The position numbers were made by a program, and so were the translations under genes. Positions 39,891 to 48,640 of a DNA stretch of 64,000 nt are shown one piece after another. Below the pieces are notes generated by a model. That model had not been told where the DNA came from. It worked only from the letters and a program-made list of their open reading frames with translations, and made no database searches. Every line of letters begins with the position of its first letter. Positions within the stretch are counted from its first letter, which is position 1. Source of the stretch: Brevibacillus thermoruber 423 (GTDB lineage: Bacteria > Bacillota > Bacilli > Brevibacillales > Brevibacillaceae); the NCBI RefSeq assembly GCF_000454065.1, contig NZ_KE695649.1, positions 246,624 to 310,623 on the forward strand. Reading direction: 5' to 3'.

Positions 39891-39925
39891 GTTGGGGCGA
39901 AAACGAAGCAGGAAAGGAGCGCACG

Positions 39926-41032
39926 ATGGAACACGACGCACGATACATGGCGCTGGCGCTGGAGCTGGCGCGCTCCGCGGCGGGACAGACCAGCCCCAAT
40001 CCGCTGGTGGGGGCCGTGGTGGTAAAAGACGGCGAGGTCGTCGGCATGGGGGCCCACCTGAAAGCAGGCCAGCCTCATGCGGAGGTGCACGCGCTGCGGA
40101 TGGCCGGCGAACGGGCAAAAGGGGCCACCTTGTACGTCACGCTGGAGCCGTGCAGCCATTACGGACGAACGCCTCCCTGCGCCGACGCGGTCATCCAGGC
40201 GGGGATCAGCCGTGTGGTGGTGGCCGTGCTGGATCCCAATCCGCTGGTGGCGGGGCAGGGGGTGTCCCGGCTGATCGCCGCCGGCGTGGAGGTCACCGTC
40301 GGCATCGGGGAGACGGAGGCGCGGCGGCTCAACGAAGTCTTTTTCCACTACATCACCACCCGGCGGCCGTTCGTCACCGTGAAGACGGCCAGCACCCTGG
40401 ACGGCAAAATCGCCACGGTGACGGGGCACAGCCGCTGGATCACGGGCGAGGAGGCGCGCGGGCAGGTGCACGAACTGCGCCGGCGGCACGACGCGATTCT
40501 CGTGGGGGTCGGGACGGTGATCGCCGACGACCCCGAGCTGACGGCCCGGACGGCGGGCACGGCGACGGGCCGTCAGCCGGTTCGGGTCATCCTGGACAGG
40601 CGGCTGCGCACGCCGCTGGATGCCCGCGTGGTGAATGACGGCAAGGCGCCGACGTGGATTGTCACCTCGGCGGAGGCGCCGGCAGAGAAGCGGGCGGCGC
40701 TGGAGGAGCGCGGTGTGACGGTACTCGTGCCGGACGGACCGGTCACGGTGGAGCAGGTGCTGGATGAACTGGGAGCGCGGGGCATCACCTCGCTTTTGGT
40801 GGAAGGCGGTGCGGAGGTAAACGGTTCGTTTCTCCGCGCGCGGGCGGTCCAAAAGATCGTCGCCTACCTCTCCATGAAGCTGGTCGGCGGCGCCGGTGCC
40901 CCCACGCCGTTTGGCGGTCCGGGGCTGGAACGGATGGACGAGGCGGTGACACTGGCCGATGTCGAGTGGGAGCAGGTGGGACCGCACGACCTGCGGATCA
41001 CCGGCTACCCCGTCTGGGATTCGGAATCATGA
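39926..41032 (+). CDS. ribD: Bifunctional riboflavin biosynthesis deaminase/reductase RibD
   Basis: Catalyses steps two and three of riboflavin synthesis, 368 residues. The N-terminal deaminase domain has zinc motifs HAEVHAL and [16 protein letters not shown]. The C-terminal reductase domain begins near residue 150 ([20 protein letters not shown]) and has [18 protein letters not shown]. The ATG follows GAAAGGAGC. First gene of the FMN-controlled operon ribD-ribE-ribBA-ribH, identical in order to the B. subtilis rib operon apart from the missing ribT. Confidence 0.97.
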   Translation: MEHDARYMALALELARSAAGQTSPNPLVGAVVVKDGEVVGMGAHLKAGQPHAEVHALRMAGERAKGATLYVTLEPCSHYGRTPPCADAVIQAGISRVVVAVLDPNPLVAGQGVSRLIAAGVEVTVGIGETEARRLNEVFFHYITTRRPFVTVKTASTLDGKIATVTGHSRWITGEEARGQVHELRRRHDAILVGVGTVIADDPELTARTAGTATGRQPVRVILDRRLRTPLDARVVNDGKAPTWIVTSAEAPAEKRAALEERGVTVLVPDGPVTVEQVLDELGARGITSLLVEGGAEVNGSFLRARAVQKIVAYLSMKLVGGAGAPTPFGGPGLERMDEAVTLADVEWEQVGPHDLRITGYPVWDSES

Positions 41033-41055
41033 GAAACGAGGAGGAGAGCGACGCC

Positions 41056-41715
41056 ATGTTTACCGGACTGGTGGAAGAAGTGGGCGTAGTGGAGAGCGTG
41101 ACGGAAGACGGCCAGGCATGCCGCATGGTGATCCGTGCCGAACGGGTGCTGGAGGGCGTCCGCGTCGGCGACAGCATCGCCGTCAACGGCGTCTGCCTGA
41201 CTGTAACGGCCCATACCGACCGTCAATTCAGCGTGGACGTGATGCCGGAGACCTTGAACAAAACCAGTTTGCGGCAGGCAAAACGGGGGCAGATTGTCAA
41301 CCTGGAGCGGGCGATGAGGCTGGGGGACCGCTTCGGCGGCCACATCGTCTCCGGCCACGTGGACGGGACGGGAACCATTCTCTCGCGCCACCCGCATGCC
41401 AACGCGGTGCTGTTTCGGATCGGAGCGGAGCCGGATGTGCTCAAATACGTGGTGCCGCGCGGCTCGATTTGCCTGGACGGCATCAGCCTGACGGTCGTCG
41501 ACGTGGACGCGGAAAGCTTTTCCGTCTCCATCATCCCGCACACCTTGGCCCACACCAATTTGCGGGACAAGCGGATCGGGGATCCGGTCAACCTCGAAGC
41601 GGACGTCATCGGCAAGTACGTGGAGAGGCTGCTGGCGTGGCGCTCCGAACAGCCGCAGCCGGAGCGGCGGACGGGGCTTACGCCGGAGTTTTTGCGGGAG
41701 CACGGGTTCGTCTGA
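41056..41715 (+). CDS. ribE: Riboflavin synthase alpha chain
   Basis: Converts two 6,7-dimethyl-8-ribityllumazine molecules to riboflavin and the pyrimidinedione. The 219 residues form two repeated lumazine-binding barrels; the start [15 protein letters not shown] and [11 protein letters not shown], and in the second half [20 protein letters not shown], mark the repeats. The ATG at 41056 is fixed by GAGGAGAG and by the conserved MFTG start. The stop codon is followed immediately by an in-frame ATG of the next frame, but ribBA probably starts 45 bases on. Confidence 0.96.
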   Translation: MFTGLVEEVGVVESVTEDGQACRMVIRAERVLEGVRVGDSIAVNGVCLTVTAHTDRQFSVDVMPETLNKTSLRQAKRGQIVNLERAMRLGDRFGGHIVSGHVDGTGTILSRHPHANAVLFRIGAEPDVLKYVVPRGSICLDGISLTVVDVDAESFSVSIIPHTLAHTNLRDKRIGDPVNLEADVIGKYVERLLAWRSEQPQPERRTGLTPEFLREHGFV

Positions 41716-41759
41716 TGGAATCGACGGGTGCTGCCAAAACAGAGGGGAGGGAACCGACC

Positions 41760-42953
41760 ATGTTCCATGCCATAGAAGAAGCGCTGGAAGACTTGAGACG
41801 GGGAAAAGCGGTGATCGTCGTGGACGACGAGGACCGGGAAAACGAAGGGGATTTCGTCTGCCTGGCGGAAGCGGCCACGCCGGAGATGATCAATTTCATG
41901 GTGACGCACGGACGCGGCCTCGTCTGTGTGCCGATCACGGAAGAGCACGCCGCCCGGCTGCGGCTCAAGCCGATGGTGGAGGCAAACACGGACCGGCAGG
42001 GTACGGCGTTTACCGTCTCCATCGACGAAGCGGGAACCCATACGGGCATCTCCGCTCACGAACGCTCGCGCACCGTGCTGGCGATGCTGGACGATCAAAA
42101 AACGGCGGACGATTTTCGCCGTCCGGGCCACATCTTTCCGCTGATCGCCAAACCGGGCGGCGTCCTGCGCCGGGCCGGACACACCGAGGCGGCCGTCGAT
42201 CTGGCCCGGCTGGCGGGCGCTTTTCCCGCCGGGGTGATCTGCGAAATCATGAACGAGGACGGGACGATGGCCCGCCTGCCCCAACTGGCCGAGATCGCCG
42301 AGCGTTTTGATCTCAAGCTGATCACCATTGCCGACCTGATCCGCTACCGGATGCGGACGGAGCGGCTGGTCAAGCGGGAAATCGAGGTGAACCTGCCTAC
42401 CGAATACGGCGACTTCCGCATCGCCGCCTACACCAACGAACTGGACGGCAAAGAGCACGTGGCGGTGATCAAGGGAGAGATCACGCCCGACGAACCGGTG
42501 CTGGTGCGGGTCCACTCCGAGTGCCTGACCGGCGATATTTTCGGCTCGCACCGCTGCGACTGCGGCCCCCAACTGCACGCCGCCCTGCGGCAGATCGAAG
42601 CGGAAGGACGGGGCGTCCTCCTGTACATGCGGCAGGAGGGGCGCGGCATCGGCCTGATCAACAAACTGCGCGCCTACAAGCTGCAGGAGGACGGCTACGA
42701 CACCGTGGAAGCGAACGAAAAGCTGGGCTTCCCCGCCGACCTGCGCGACTACGGGATCGGGGCGCAAATCCTGCGCGATCTGGGCGTGAAAAGCATGCGG
42801 CTGTTGACCAACAACCCGCGGAAGATCCGCGGCCTCAGCGGCTACGGACTGGAAGTGGCAGAGCGGGTGCCGATTCAGATGCCGGCCCATCCGCACAACA
42901 GGCGGTATCTGGCCGCCAAACACGAGAAGCTGGGTCACCTGCTTCAACTTTGA
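41760..42953 (+). CDS. ribBA: Bifunctional 3,4-DHBP synthase/GTP cyclohydrolase II RibBA
   Basis: N-terminal RibB domain (residues 1 to about 200) with [22 protein letters not shown] and [12 protein letters not shown], making 3,4-dihydroxy-2-butanone 4-phosphate. The C-terminal RibA domain has the zinc cysteines in [18 protein letters not shown] and [12 protein letters not shown], opening GTP to the pyrimidine precursor. The 397 residues equal the B. subtilis enzyme. The ATG at 41760 is eight bases after GGGGAGGG; an in-frame ATG at 41715 abutting the ribE stop has no such site. Confidence 0.96.
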   Translation: MFHAIEEALEDLRRGKAVIVVDDEDRENEGDFVCLAEAATPEMINFMVTHGRGLVCVPITEEHAARLRLKPMVEANTDRQGTAFTVSIDEAGTHTGISAHERSRTVLAMLDDQKTADDFRRPGHIFPLIAKPGGVLRRAGHTEAAVDLARLAGAFPAGVICEIMNEDGTMARLPQLAEIAERFDLKLITIADLIRYRMRTERLVKREIEVNLPTEYGDFRIAAYTNELDGKEHVAVIKGEITPDEPVLVRVHSECLTGDIFGSHRCDCGPQLHAALRQIEAEGRGVLLYMRQEGRGIGLINKLRAYKLQEDGYDTVEANEKLGFPADLRDYGIGAQILRDLGVKSMRLLTNNPRKIRGLSGYGLEVAERVPIQMPAHPHNRRYLAAKHEKLGHLLQL

Positions 42954-42970
42954 ACAAGGAGTGAACAACC

Positions 42971-43435
42971 ATGAAAGTGTTCGAGGGAAATCTGGTAGGA
43001 ACGGGTCTGCGCGTAGGCATCGTGGCAGCCCGGTTTAACGAATTGATCGTCAGCAAGCTGCTCGGCGGCGCGCTGGACGCGCTGAAGCGGCACGGCGTGG
43101 AGGAAGCAAACGTCGACGTGGCCTGGGTGCCCGGCGCCTTTGAAATCCCGCTGATCGCCAAGCGAATGGCGGAGTCCGGCCGCTACGACGCCGTCGTCAC
43201 GCTGGGCGCGGTCATTCGCGGAGCGACGCCTCACTTTGACTACGTGTGCAGCGAATGCGCCAAAGGGGTGGCGTCCATCTCCCTGGCTACGGGCGTTCCC
43301 GTGATTTTTGGCGTGCTGACGACGGACTCGATTGAGCAGGCGATCGAGCGGGCCGGCACCAAAGCAGGCAACAAAGGATGGGAAGCGGCCGCAGCCGCCA
43401 TCGAAATGGCGAACCTGAACCGGCAGTTCGCCTAA
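42971..43435 (+). CDS. ribH: 6,7-dimethyl-8-ribityllumazine synthase
   Basis: Condenses the ribityl pyrimidine with dihydroxybutanone phosphate; forms icosahedral shells in Bacillus that can enclose RibE. In 154 residues, [55 protein letters not shown] and [20 protein letters not shown] are all conserved. The AAGGAG site is ten bases upstream. Last gene of the operon; only ten bases separate its stop from the stop of a convergent gene and no intrinsic terminator was visible. Confidence 0.96.
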   Translation: MKVFEGNLVGTGLRVGIVAARFNELIVSKLLGGALDALKRHGVEEANVDVAWVPGAFEIPLIAKRMAESGRYDAVVTLGAVIRGATPHFDYVCSECAKGVASISLATGVPVIFGVLTTDSIEQAIERAGTKAGNKGWEAAAAAIEMANLNRQFA

Positions 43436-43445
43436 AGGGCGGCCG

Positions 43446-44978
43446 CTATTCCCGCAGACGCTTCCACTCCCGCCAGGCCGCACGCAGGGCCTGGCGGTTC
43501 CATTTCCGTTCCCTGCCGAACAGGGCCTTGATCAGCCCGACAAACATCGTCTCCTGCTCCTCGGTGTAGGGATACCAGTTGACCTCCCGTTTTCGCCTGC
43601 CGGGATCGTGCATGACGGAGACGGCGTGCGTAAACGCCCGCAAGCCTTCCGGACCGCGGTAGCGCCCGATGCCGCTCTGCTTTACGCCGCCGAACGGCAG
43701 ATGGGGGTTGGCGTAGCTGACCAGGCAGTCGTTGATGCAGACATTGCCGGTTTCCAACTGCAGCGCGACTCGTCTGGCCTTTGTCTCGTCCTGCGACCAG
43801 ACAGAAGCGTTCAGCCCGTACGGCGAGTCGTTTGCCAGGCGGATCGCTTCTTCCTCGGAGGAAAAGGGCATGATCGGCAGGACGGGGCCAAACGTCTCCT
43901 CGCGCATGATTTTCATCGCGTGCGTCACGCCCGTCAGGACGGTCGGGGGCAGAAACATCCCGTCTTCTTCAAAGCGGCCGCCGATCTCCACCACGGCTCC
44001 CTTGGCGATGGCGTCGGCCACGTGGTCACGAACGATCTCGACCTGTCGGGGAAAGGTCATTGACCCGATGTCCGCCTGACGGGGAAAGCCTTGGCGCAGC
44101 GCCGCCGTCTTCGCCTTGACCAGCTCCACAAACTGCGGGTACACGCTTTGCTCGACGTAGAGACGCTCGACGGACATGCAGACCTGTCCCGCGTTGGTGA
44201 ACGCGCCCCAGACGGCGGCATTGGCGGCCCGCTCCAAATGGGCGTCGGCAAAGACGATCATCGGGTCCTTGCCGCCCAGCTCCAGTTCCACCGGGATCAG
44301 GTGTTCCGCCGCCTGCTTCATGATGGCGCGGCCCGTCGCCGCCGAGCCGGTGAAAAAGATCTTGTCCGGCTTGGCAGCCACCAGCGCCTGCCCCACCTCC
44401 CTGCCGCCGTGAAGCACCTGGATGACCCCCTCGGGGAAGCCGACGGCCCGGAACAGTTCGTCCATGACCAGGCCGGTGTACGGCGTGACTTCCGACGGCT
44501 TCAGCAGGACCGTGTTGCCGGCCGCCAGCGCGGAAAGGGCGGGAATGACGGAAAGCTGGAACGGGTAATTCCACGGCGAAATGACCGCGACCACGCCCAG
44601 CGGTTTGTAGTGGATGGACGACCGTTTCGGCCACAGCACCAGCGGCGTGGGCACCCGTCTGGGGGACAGCATCCGCTTCGCGTGCTTCTCGTAGAAGCGG
44701 ATCGTGTCCGCGGTGACGAAGATTTCCGTCATGAGCGCTTCCAGCGTGAGTTTGCCGGTGTCGGCGCTGATTTTCTCCGCCAGCGCTTCTGCCTGCTCCA
44801 CCAGGTAATGGCGCAGCCGGGTCAGGTAGTGGAGCCGCTCCGGAAGCGGCGTGGCGGACCAACCGCCAAACGCCTGCCTGGCTCGCTCCATTGCCAGGCG
44901 TACCTCCTCCGGCGTCGCCTCCGCCAGTTCGCCGAGGATGGCGCCGGTGGCCGGATTTTGCATCGTGAGAACGCCCAT
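43446..44978 (-). CDS. Aldehyde dehydrogenase family protein
   Basis: NAD(P)-dependent aldehyde dehydrogenase, 510 residues. Catalytic Cys267 in TNAGQVCMSVERL and general base Glu233 in VELELGGKDPM are present, as is the cofactor region ISPWNYPFQLSVIPALSALA. It resembles the hydrocarbon-stretch class 3/succinate-semialdehyde-like members, but the substrate is open. The C-terminal 45 residues are unusually basic (KWNRQALRAAWREWKRL). It starts six bases after the TetR gene; the regulator-enzyme pair is likely one transcript responding to an aldehyde or fatty compound. Confidence 0.92.
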   Translation of the reverse strand: MGVLTMQNPATGAILGELAEATPEEVRLAMERARQAFGGWSATPLPERLHYLTRLRHYLVEQAEALAEKISADTGKLTLEALMTEIFVTADTIRFYEKHAKRMLSPRRVPTPLVLWPKRSSIHYKPLGVVAVISPWNYPFQLSVIPALSALAAGNTVLLKPSEVTPYTGLVMDELFRAVGFPEGVIQVLHGGREVGQALVAAKPDKIFFTGSAATGRAIMKQAAEHLIPVELELGGKDPMIVFADAHLERAANAAVWGAFTNAGQVCMSVERLYVEQSVYPQFVELVKAKTAALRQGFPRQADIGSMTFPRQVEIVRDHVADAIAKGAVVEIGGRFEEDGMFLPPTVLTGVTHAMKIMREETFGPVLPIMPFSSEEEAIRLANDSPYGLNASVWSQDETKARRVALQLETGNVCINDCLVSYANPHLPFGGVKQSGIGRYRGPEGLRAFTHAVSVMHDPGRRKREVNWYPYTEEQETMFVGLIKALFGRERKWNRQALRAAWREWKRLRE

Positions 44979-44984
44979 GGTGGA

Positions 44985-45617
44985 TCACCTCTCCGTTTGG
45001 GATGATGGGGACAATAACAGCGCAAGCATGCGGGGGAGCGCCTGCTCCAGCCGATTCACCGTCTGCTCGGGATCGTCCGCCTCGTGGAGAAGCGCTTGAA
45101 AAAACAGGCCGTCGATCAGCGAGTAGAGCAGCGGGACCGCCTCGTCCGCTTCCGTCAGGGGAGAAAGCCCCGCTTCCCTGCGCAATCTGTCCAGCATCTC
45201 GCCGATCAGCTCGAAGAGGCGGGCGCGTATCTCCCGCACGCCGTCACGAAATGCGGGCAGGTACATGGCCTGCACCTGAAAGTCGTACCACAGGCGGTGC
45301 ACCGCCTGATCCTCGACCAACGCCCGGCGCAGCACCGCGAGCAGCCGGTCCATCCACCCTTCCAGGGGGGCGCTCAGGAGTTCCTGCTCCAGCTCCCGCA
45401 GAAACCGCTCCTTGTACCCCGAGATGACGGCGAGCAGCAGGTCTTCCTTGCTGGCAAAATAATAGTGCAGGATGCCCAGCGAGACGCCGGACTCCCGGGC
45501 GATGTCGCGCAGCGAGACGCGGGCGTACCCTTTTTCGGCGAGGCAGCGGGTCGCCTGTTCGATCAGGTAGGCCCGTTTGGCGTCTGCTTTTGTTTGTGAA
45601 CGGGCGGAACGGGTCAC
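44985..45617 (-). CDS. TetR family transcriptional regulator
   Basis: A 210-residue TetR regulator: helix-turn-helix YARVSLRDIARESGVSLGIL followed by HYYFASKEDLLLAVISGYKE, then an all-helical ligand domain. Start choice: the good promoter at 45667-45695 excludes the ATG at 45668. GTG 45617 has GGTGGTG nine bases upstream and was chosen; ATG 45635 is in frame but has no ribosome site. A TGGAC-AATC-GTCCA palindrome lies between promoter and gene, so the protein probably represses itself and the adjoining aldehyde dehydrogenase gene. Confidence 0.88.
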   Translation of the reverse strand: MTRSARSQTKADAKRAYLIEQATRCLAEKGYARVSLRDIARESGVSLGILHYYFASKEDLLLAVISGYKERFLRELEQELLSAPLEGWMDRLLAVLRRALVEDQAVHRLWYDFQVQAMYLPAFRDGVREIRARLFELIGEMLDRLRREAGLSPLTEADEAVPLLYSLIDGLFFQALLHEADDPEQTVNRLEQALPRMLALLLSPSSQTER

Positions 45618-45638
45618 GGTTTTACACACCACCATTTT

Positions 45639-45695
45639 TGGACGATTGTCCAGTTTTTCTGTTTTCATTGTATGTGGGGTGGGTGTTTCTGTCAA
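45639..45695 (-). promoter_or_regulatory. Promoter and operator of the tetR-aldehyde dehydrogenase operon
   Basis: On the minus strand TTGACA (45695-45690) and TACAAT (45672-45667) are exactly 17 bases apart, a near-consensus sigma-A promoter. Downstream, TGGACAATCGTCCA (45652-45639) is a dyad with five-base arms, positioned to block transcription, as expected for a TetR operator. Confidence 0.75.
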
Positions 45696-45769
45696 ACGCG
45701 CCAAATGTGTCAAACGAACCAACGGCCGTTTTCCCGTCGAGGAACGATGCCGTTCGGTTGGGGCGGACG

Positions 45770-45807
45770 CAAAAAAAGAAGCGGCTTTTCACCGCTTCTT
45801 TTTGCTG
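45770..45807 (-). terminator. Terminator overlapping the lytH stop codon
   Basis: On the minus strand AAAAAGAAGCGG pairs with CCGCTTCTTTTT and runs into a T-tract. The last lytH codons form the 5' arm and the stop codon lies in the loop. Read from the other side it is also a plausible rightward hairpin. Confidence 0.85.
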
Positions 45808-46817
45808 TACATCTGCCGTTCCCAGCGCTTCAGATAGGGATACGGGTCAAATGCCCATTCGCTGTAGCCCCTGTCCCGGTACATGCCGTAGTGCAGGTGG
45901 GGGGGAAACTTGCCGGATGTCCCCGGTTTGCCGTAGCCGGAACTGCCGACGTAGCCCAGCACTTCCCCCGGTTCGACGATGTCTCCCGGCTTCAGCCCCT
46001 TTCGGAAAGAGGAGAGGTGGGCAAAGTAGTGGTAGACGTTGCCCATGTCCCGCATCCCGATGCGCCACCCTCCGTACCGGTTCCAGCCGACCACTTCGAT
46101 CACGCCGTACCCTGTGCTGAGCACGGGCGTCCCGTATCCGGCAAAGATGTCCGTCCCTTCGTGGATGCGCCGCCCGCCCCAGCCGCGCGGGTCGCCCCAC
46201 GTGCTGTGGTAGCTGTAGTTGTACCGCTTGGGGATGGGGAAGTGGTGGCCGTCCAGATCCAGCCGCTTGTACTTGTCGTAAACGGCGGCAAACTGGGTGA
46301 TGGTCTTGACCGCCCAATCCCACTTGTAGTAGGCCCACAAGCCGATGCGCCAGTCGTCATGCTGGAAGCCGTACGAGGCGAGGAAGCGGATCATCGCCGC
46401 AAGCACGTCCATGTCGTTGGTGCGGTCCGCTTTTCCGTCTCCGTCCCCGTCTGCCCCGATTCCGCCAAAAAAGCGGATGGAAACCGGATCCGTGTCGTCG
46501 TTCTCGGGATTGAGTTCTCCGCACCACAGGGCGGGGGGAATGTCGATCGCGGTCAAGCGCTCCGGCTCCTTCTGAGGGGGCTCCTGTTTGGACCGCTTTT
46601 GCATGGTTCGCTCGTATTGATCAATGGCCGCCACATACGGCCAGGGGATACCGTAGACCAGTTCCATCCGCTGGAACAGCTCCAGCCGCTCCTTGAGGAC
46701 GGGATCGGCCTGAGTGCCGGACGAGACGGACGAAGCAGCCGTTACAGCGGAAGACAGCGGACAGGCGGCAACTGCCAAACACAAGCTGATCTGAACGATT
46801 AGGCGGAAAACAAACAT
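45789..46817 (-). CDS. lytH: M23 family peptidase, LytH-like (L-Ala-D-Glu peptidase of spore cortex)
   Basis: Secreted or membrane-anchored endopeptidase, 342 residues, with an N-terminal hydrophobic signal (FRLIVQISLCLAVAACPLSS). Residues 40-185 form a lytic-transglycosylase-like domain with a calcium-loop-like GADGDGDGKADRTND. The M23 domain follows, with zinc ligands His219 and Asp223 (HEGTD) and His309 in HLHYG (307-311). LytH trims side chains during cortex formation in B. subtilis (yunA), which fits the yun genes nearby. The start at 46817 follows GGAGGGAG; longer frames lack a site. Confidence 0.88.
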   Translation of the reverse strand: MFVFRLIVQISLCLAVAACPLSSAVTAASSVSSGTQADPVLKERLELFQRMELVYGIPWPYVAAIDQYERTMQKRSKQEPPQKEPERLTAIDIPPALWCGELNPENDDTDPVSIRFFGGIGADGDGDGKADRTNDMDVLAAMIRFLASYGFQHDDWRIGLWAYYKWDWAVKTITQFAAVYDKYKRLDLDGHHFPIPKRYNYSYHSTWGDPRGWGGRRIHEGTDIFAGYGTPVLSTGYGVIEVVGWNRYGGWRIGMRDMGNVYHYFAHLSSFRKGLKPGDIVEPGEVLGYVGSSGYGKPGTSGKFPPHLHYGMYRDRGYSEWAFDPYPYLKRWERQMYSKKKR

Positions 46818-46975
46818 TCCGTCTCCCTCCAGCCAGGTAGTTTCTCGTTGTAGTTTCTGCCAGCTTCCCCGCTTTATCCGCATTACTTTTTGCCAAATGG
46901 CAGACGGAATGGCAGGCACCGGAAGCCGAATTGGTGTATGATGCAAGAAAAGGAACCGTGCCGGAGGGATGGGTG

Positions 46976-48040
46976 ATGATGAGATTGGTCATACGCAGCG
47001 AACGGCCGCTGTTTTTGCGCGAACTGGCCGAACCGCTGAGGCGCCTGCTGCCCGCCGGGGAAACGGACCGTTTCTCCGCGGACGAACGGGTCGTGGACAT
47101 CATGAATCGCGCAGCGGCGTACCGGCCGTTTTGCCGCGAGGACGACTGGGCGGCGGAGGAGGAGGCGCTGCGGACGCTGATGACGCTTCTTCCGGAAAAC
47201 GGCCAGCGTGTCGCGCTTGGGGTACAGTGCCTGCCCGTCCCCGCCGGTCTGCCCGTTCCCCTGCTCACGCTGCTCGAGGGCTGGATGATCCGTGAAGAGG
47301 ACTGGCCCCCGGCGCTGTTCTCCCCGCTTGCCATGCTGTGGCTGCAGGCCGTGGGCGCCCGGCCGCTCGCCCGGCTTGAAGGCCGGCTTGCGCAGGTGGA
47401 GCACGGGGAAGGCGTGGCGGTGATCCGGCTGGAGAGCGAAGCGCGGGGTGACGGGACCGACGTGCCCGTCGTCAAGGAACGGCGGCAGCACGAAGAGGAG
47501 CACATTGACGAAGGAATGTACCTGCTCCAGGCCAATCTGGACGACAGCAGTCCCGAGTGGCTGGCCCATGTGCTGGACAGGCTGTTGGCGGCAGGAGCCA
47601 ACGACGTCCACTTTCTGCCCGCGACGATGAAAAAGAGCCGTCCCGGTGTGCTGCTGCAGGCATTGTGCTACGGCAGCCGGCTGGACGAACTGAAATCCAT
47701 CCTGTTTCGGGAGACGACCACCTTTGGCGTTCGATATTTTCCCGTTTCCTGCCACAGGCTGGCCCGCCGCGTCGTCACCGCGGCCACTCCGTGGGGAGAC
47801 GTGCCGGTCAAGCTGGGCTACCACCGGGGAGAGCGGGTGCAGACGGCGCCGGAATACGATGTCTGCGCCCGTTTGGCGAAGCAGGCCGGGGTGCCGTTGA
47901 AGCAGGTGTACCAGCAGGCGCTGCTGCTGGCGGAATCCGCGGAGGCGCAAACCAGGCAGGAGGAAGAAGGCGGCGTGGAGAAATGGAAAAGAGAGGAAGA
48001 GATTCCTCAGAAAGACGCAGGGAGGCTGTGCGATGAGTAA
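46976..48040 (+). CDS. larC2: LarC C-terminal half-like protein (nickel-pincer cofactor biosynthesis)
   Basis: A 354-residue protein whose second half (from about residue 180, LLQANLDDSSPEWLAHVLDR, KKSRPGVLLQALCY, LFRETTTFGVRYF and TPWGDVPVKLGY) matches the C-terminal DUF111/LarC2 part of the nickel insertase. The first 170 residues are not a canonical LarC N-half but contain echoes of it (LPVPAGLPVPLLTLLEGW versus LPVPAPATMEMLKG in the partner). The ATG at 46976 is seven bases after GGAGGG. The N-half proper is encoded on the opposite strand at 48641-49540. The C-terminus is charged and low-complexity. Function as an insertase partner is inferred. Confidence 0.75.
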   Translation: MMRLVIRSERPLFLRELAEPLRRLLPAGETDRFSADERVVDIMNRAAAYRPFCREDDWAAEEEALRTLMTLLPENGQRVALGVQCLPVPAGLPVPLLTLLEGWMIREEDWPPALFSPLAMLWLQAVGARPLARLEGRLAQVEHGEGVAVIRLESEARGDGTDVPVVKERRQHEEEHIDEGMYLLQANLDDSSPEWLAHVLDRLLAAGANDVHFLPATMKKSRPGVLLQALCYGSRLDELKSILFRETTTFGVRYFPVSCHRLARRVVTAATPWGDVPVKLGYHRGERVQTAPEYDVCARLAKQAGVPLKQVYQQALLLAESAEAQTRQEEEGGVEKWKREEEIPQKDAGRLCDE

Positions 48041-48584
48041 AAAGGTGTTGATTGTCACCGGTGACGCGGTAGAGGCACTGGAAGTCTTTTATCCGTACTA
48101 CCGCTGCCTGGAAGAGGGATTCGAAGCGGTGATCGCTTCCCCCGCCAAAAAGACGCTGCACACGGTATGTCACGATTTTGAAGCCCACAGCGAGACGTAC
48201 ACGGAAAAGCCCGCCTACCAGTTGTCTTCCCACGTCGCGTTTGCCGACGTCAAGGCGGAAGAGTACGACGGCCTGATCATTCCCGGGGGACGGGCACCGG
48301 AGTACATCAGGCTGAACGAACACCTGAAGCCGATCCTCGCCCACTTCTTTGAAACGAACAAGCCGATCGCGGTGATCTGCCACGGCTCGCAAGTCCTGGC
48401 CCTGGTCAAGGAACACCTGCGCGGCCGGGAAATGACCGCCTACCAGGCATGCCGTCCCGATGTGGAGGCGTGCGGCGCCGTTTACAAAACCGACACGCTG
48501 CACGTGCACGGCAATCTGGTGTCGGCTCACGCCTGGCCGGATCTGCCGGGATTCATGCGCGAGTTTATTCGCCTGCTCCGCTAG
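48033..48584 (+). CDS. DJ-1/PfpI family protein
   Basis: A 183-residue class I glutamine amidotransferase-like protein of the DJ-1/PfpI group. The nucleophile elbow is AVICHGSQVL (Cys followed by His-Gly) and an acidic residue early in the protein (VEALEVFYPY) fits the conserved Glu. Members include deglycases, glyoxalase III and chaperones; the exact role is not predictable. It overlaps the LarC2 gene by eight bases and has a GGGAGG site, so is co-transcribed with it. Whether the two are functionally linked is unknown. Confidence 0.85.
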   Translation: MSKKVLIVTGDAVEALEVFYPYYRCLEEGFEAVIASPAKKTLHTVCHDFEAHSETYTEKPAYQLSSHVAFADVKAEEYDGLIIPGGRAPEYIRLNEHLKPILAHFFETNKPIAVICHGSQVLALVKEHLRGREMTAYQACRPDVEACGAVYKTDTLHVHGNLVSAHAWPDLPGFMREFIRLLR

Positions 48585-48594
48585 CGAAAAAACG

Positions 48595-48636
48595 ACAGCC
48601 TTGTCCGCCGGAAAAGCGGGCAAGGCTGTTTTTTTG
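48595..48636. terminator. Bidirectional terminator between the larC halves
   Basis: ACAGCCTTGTCCGC (48595-48608) pairs with GCGGGCAAGGCTGT (48616-48629) with one wobble; T-runs lie on both sides, serving the convergent PfpI and LarC1 genes. Confidence 0.9.
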
Positions 48637-48640
48637 CTCA

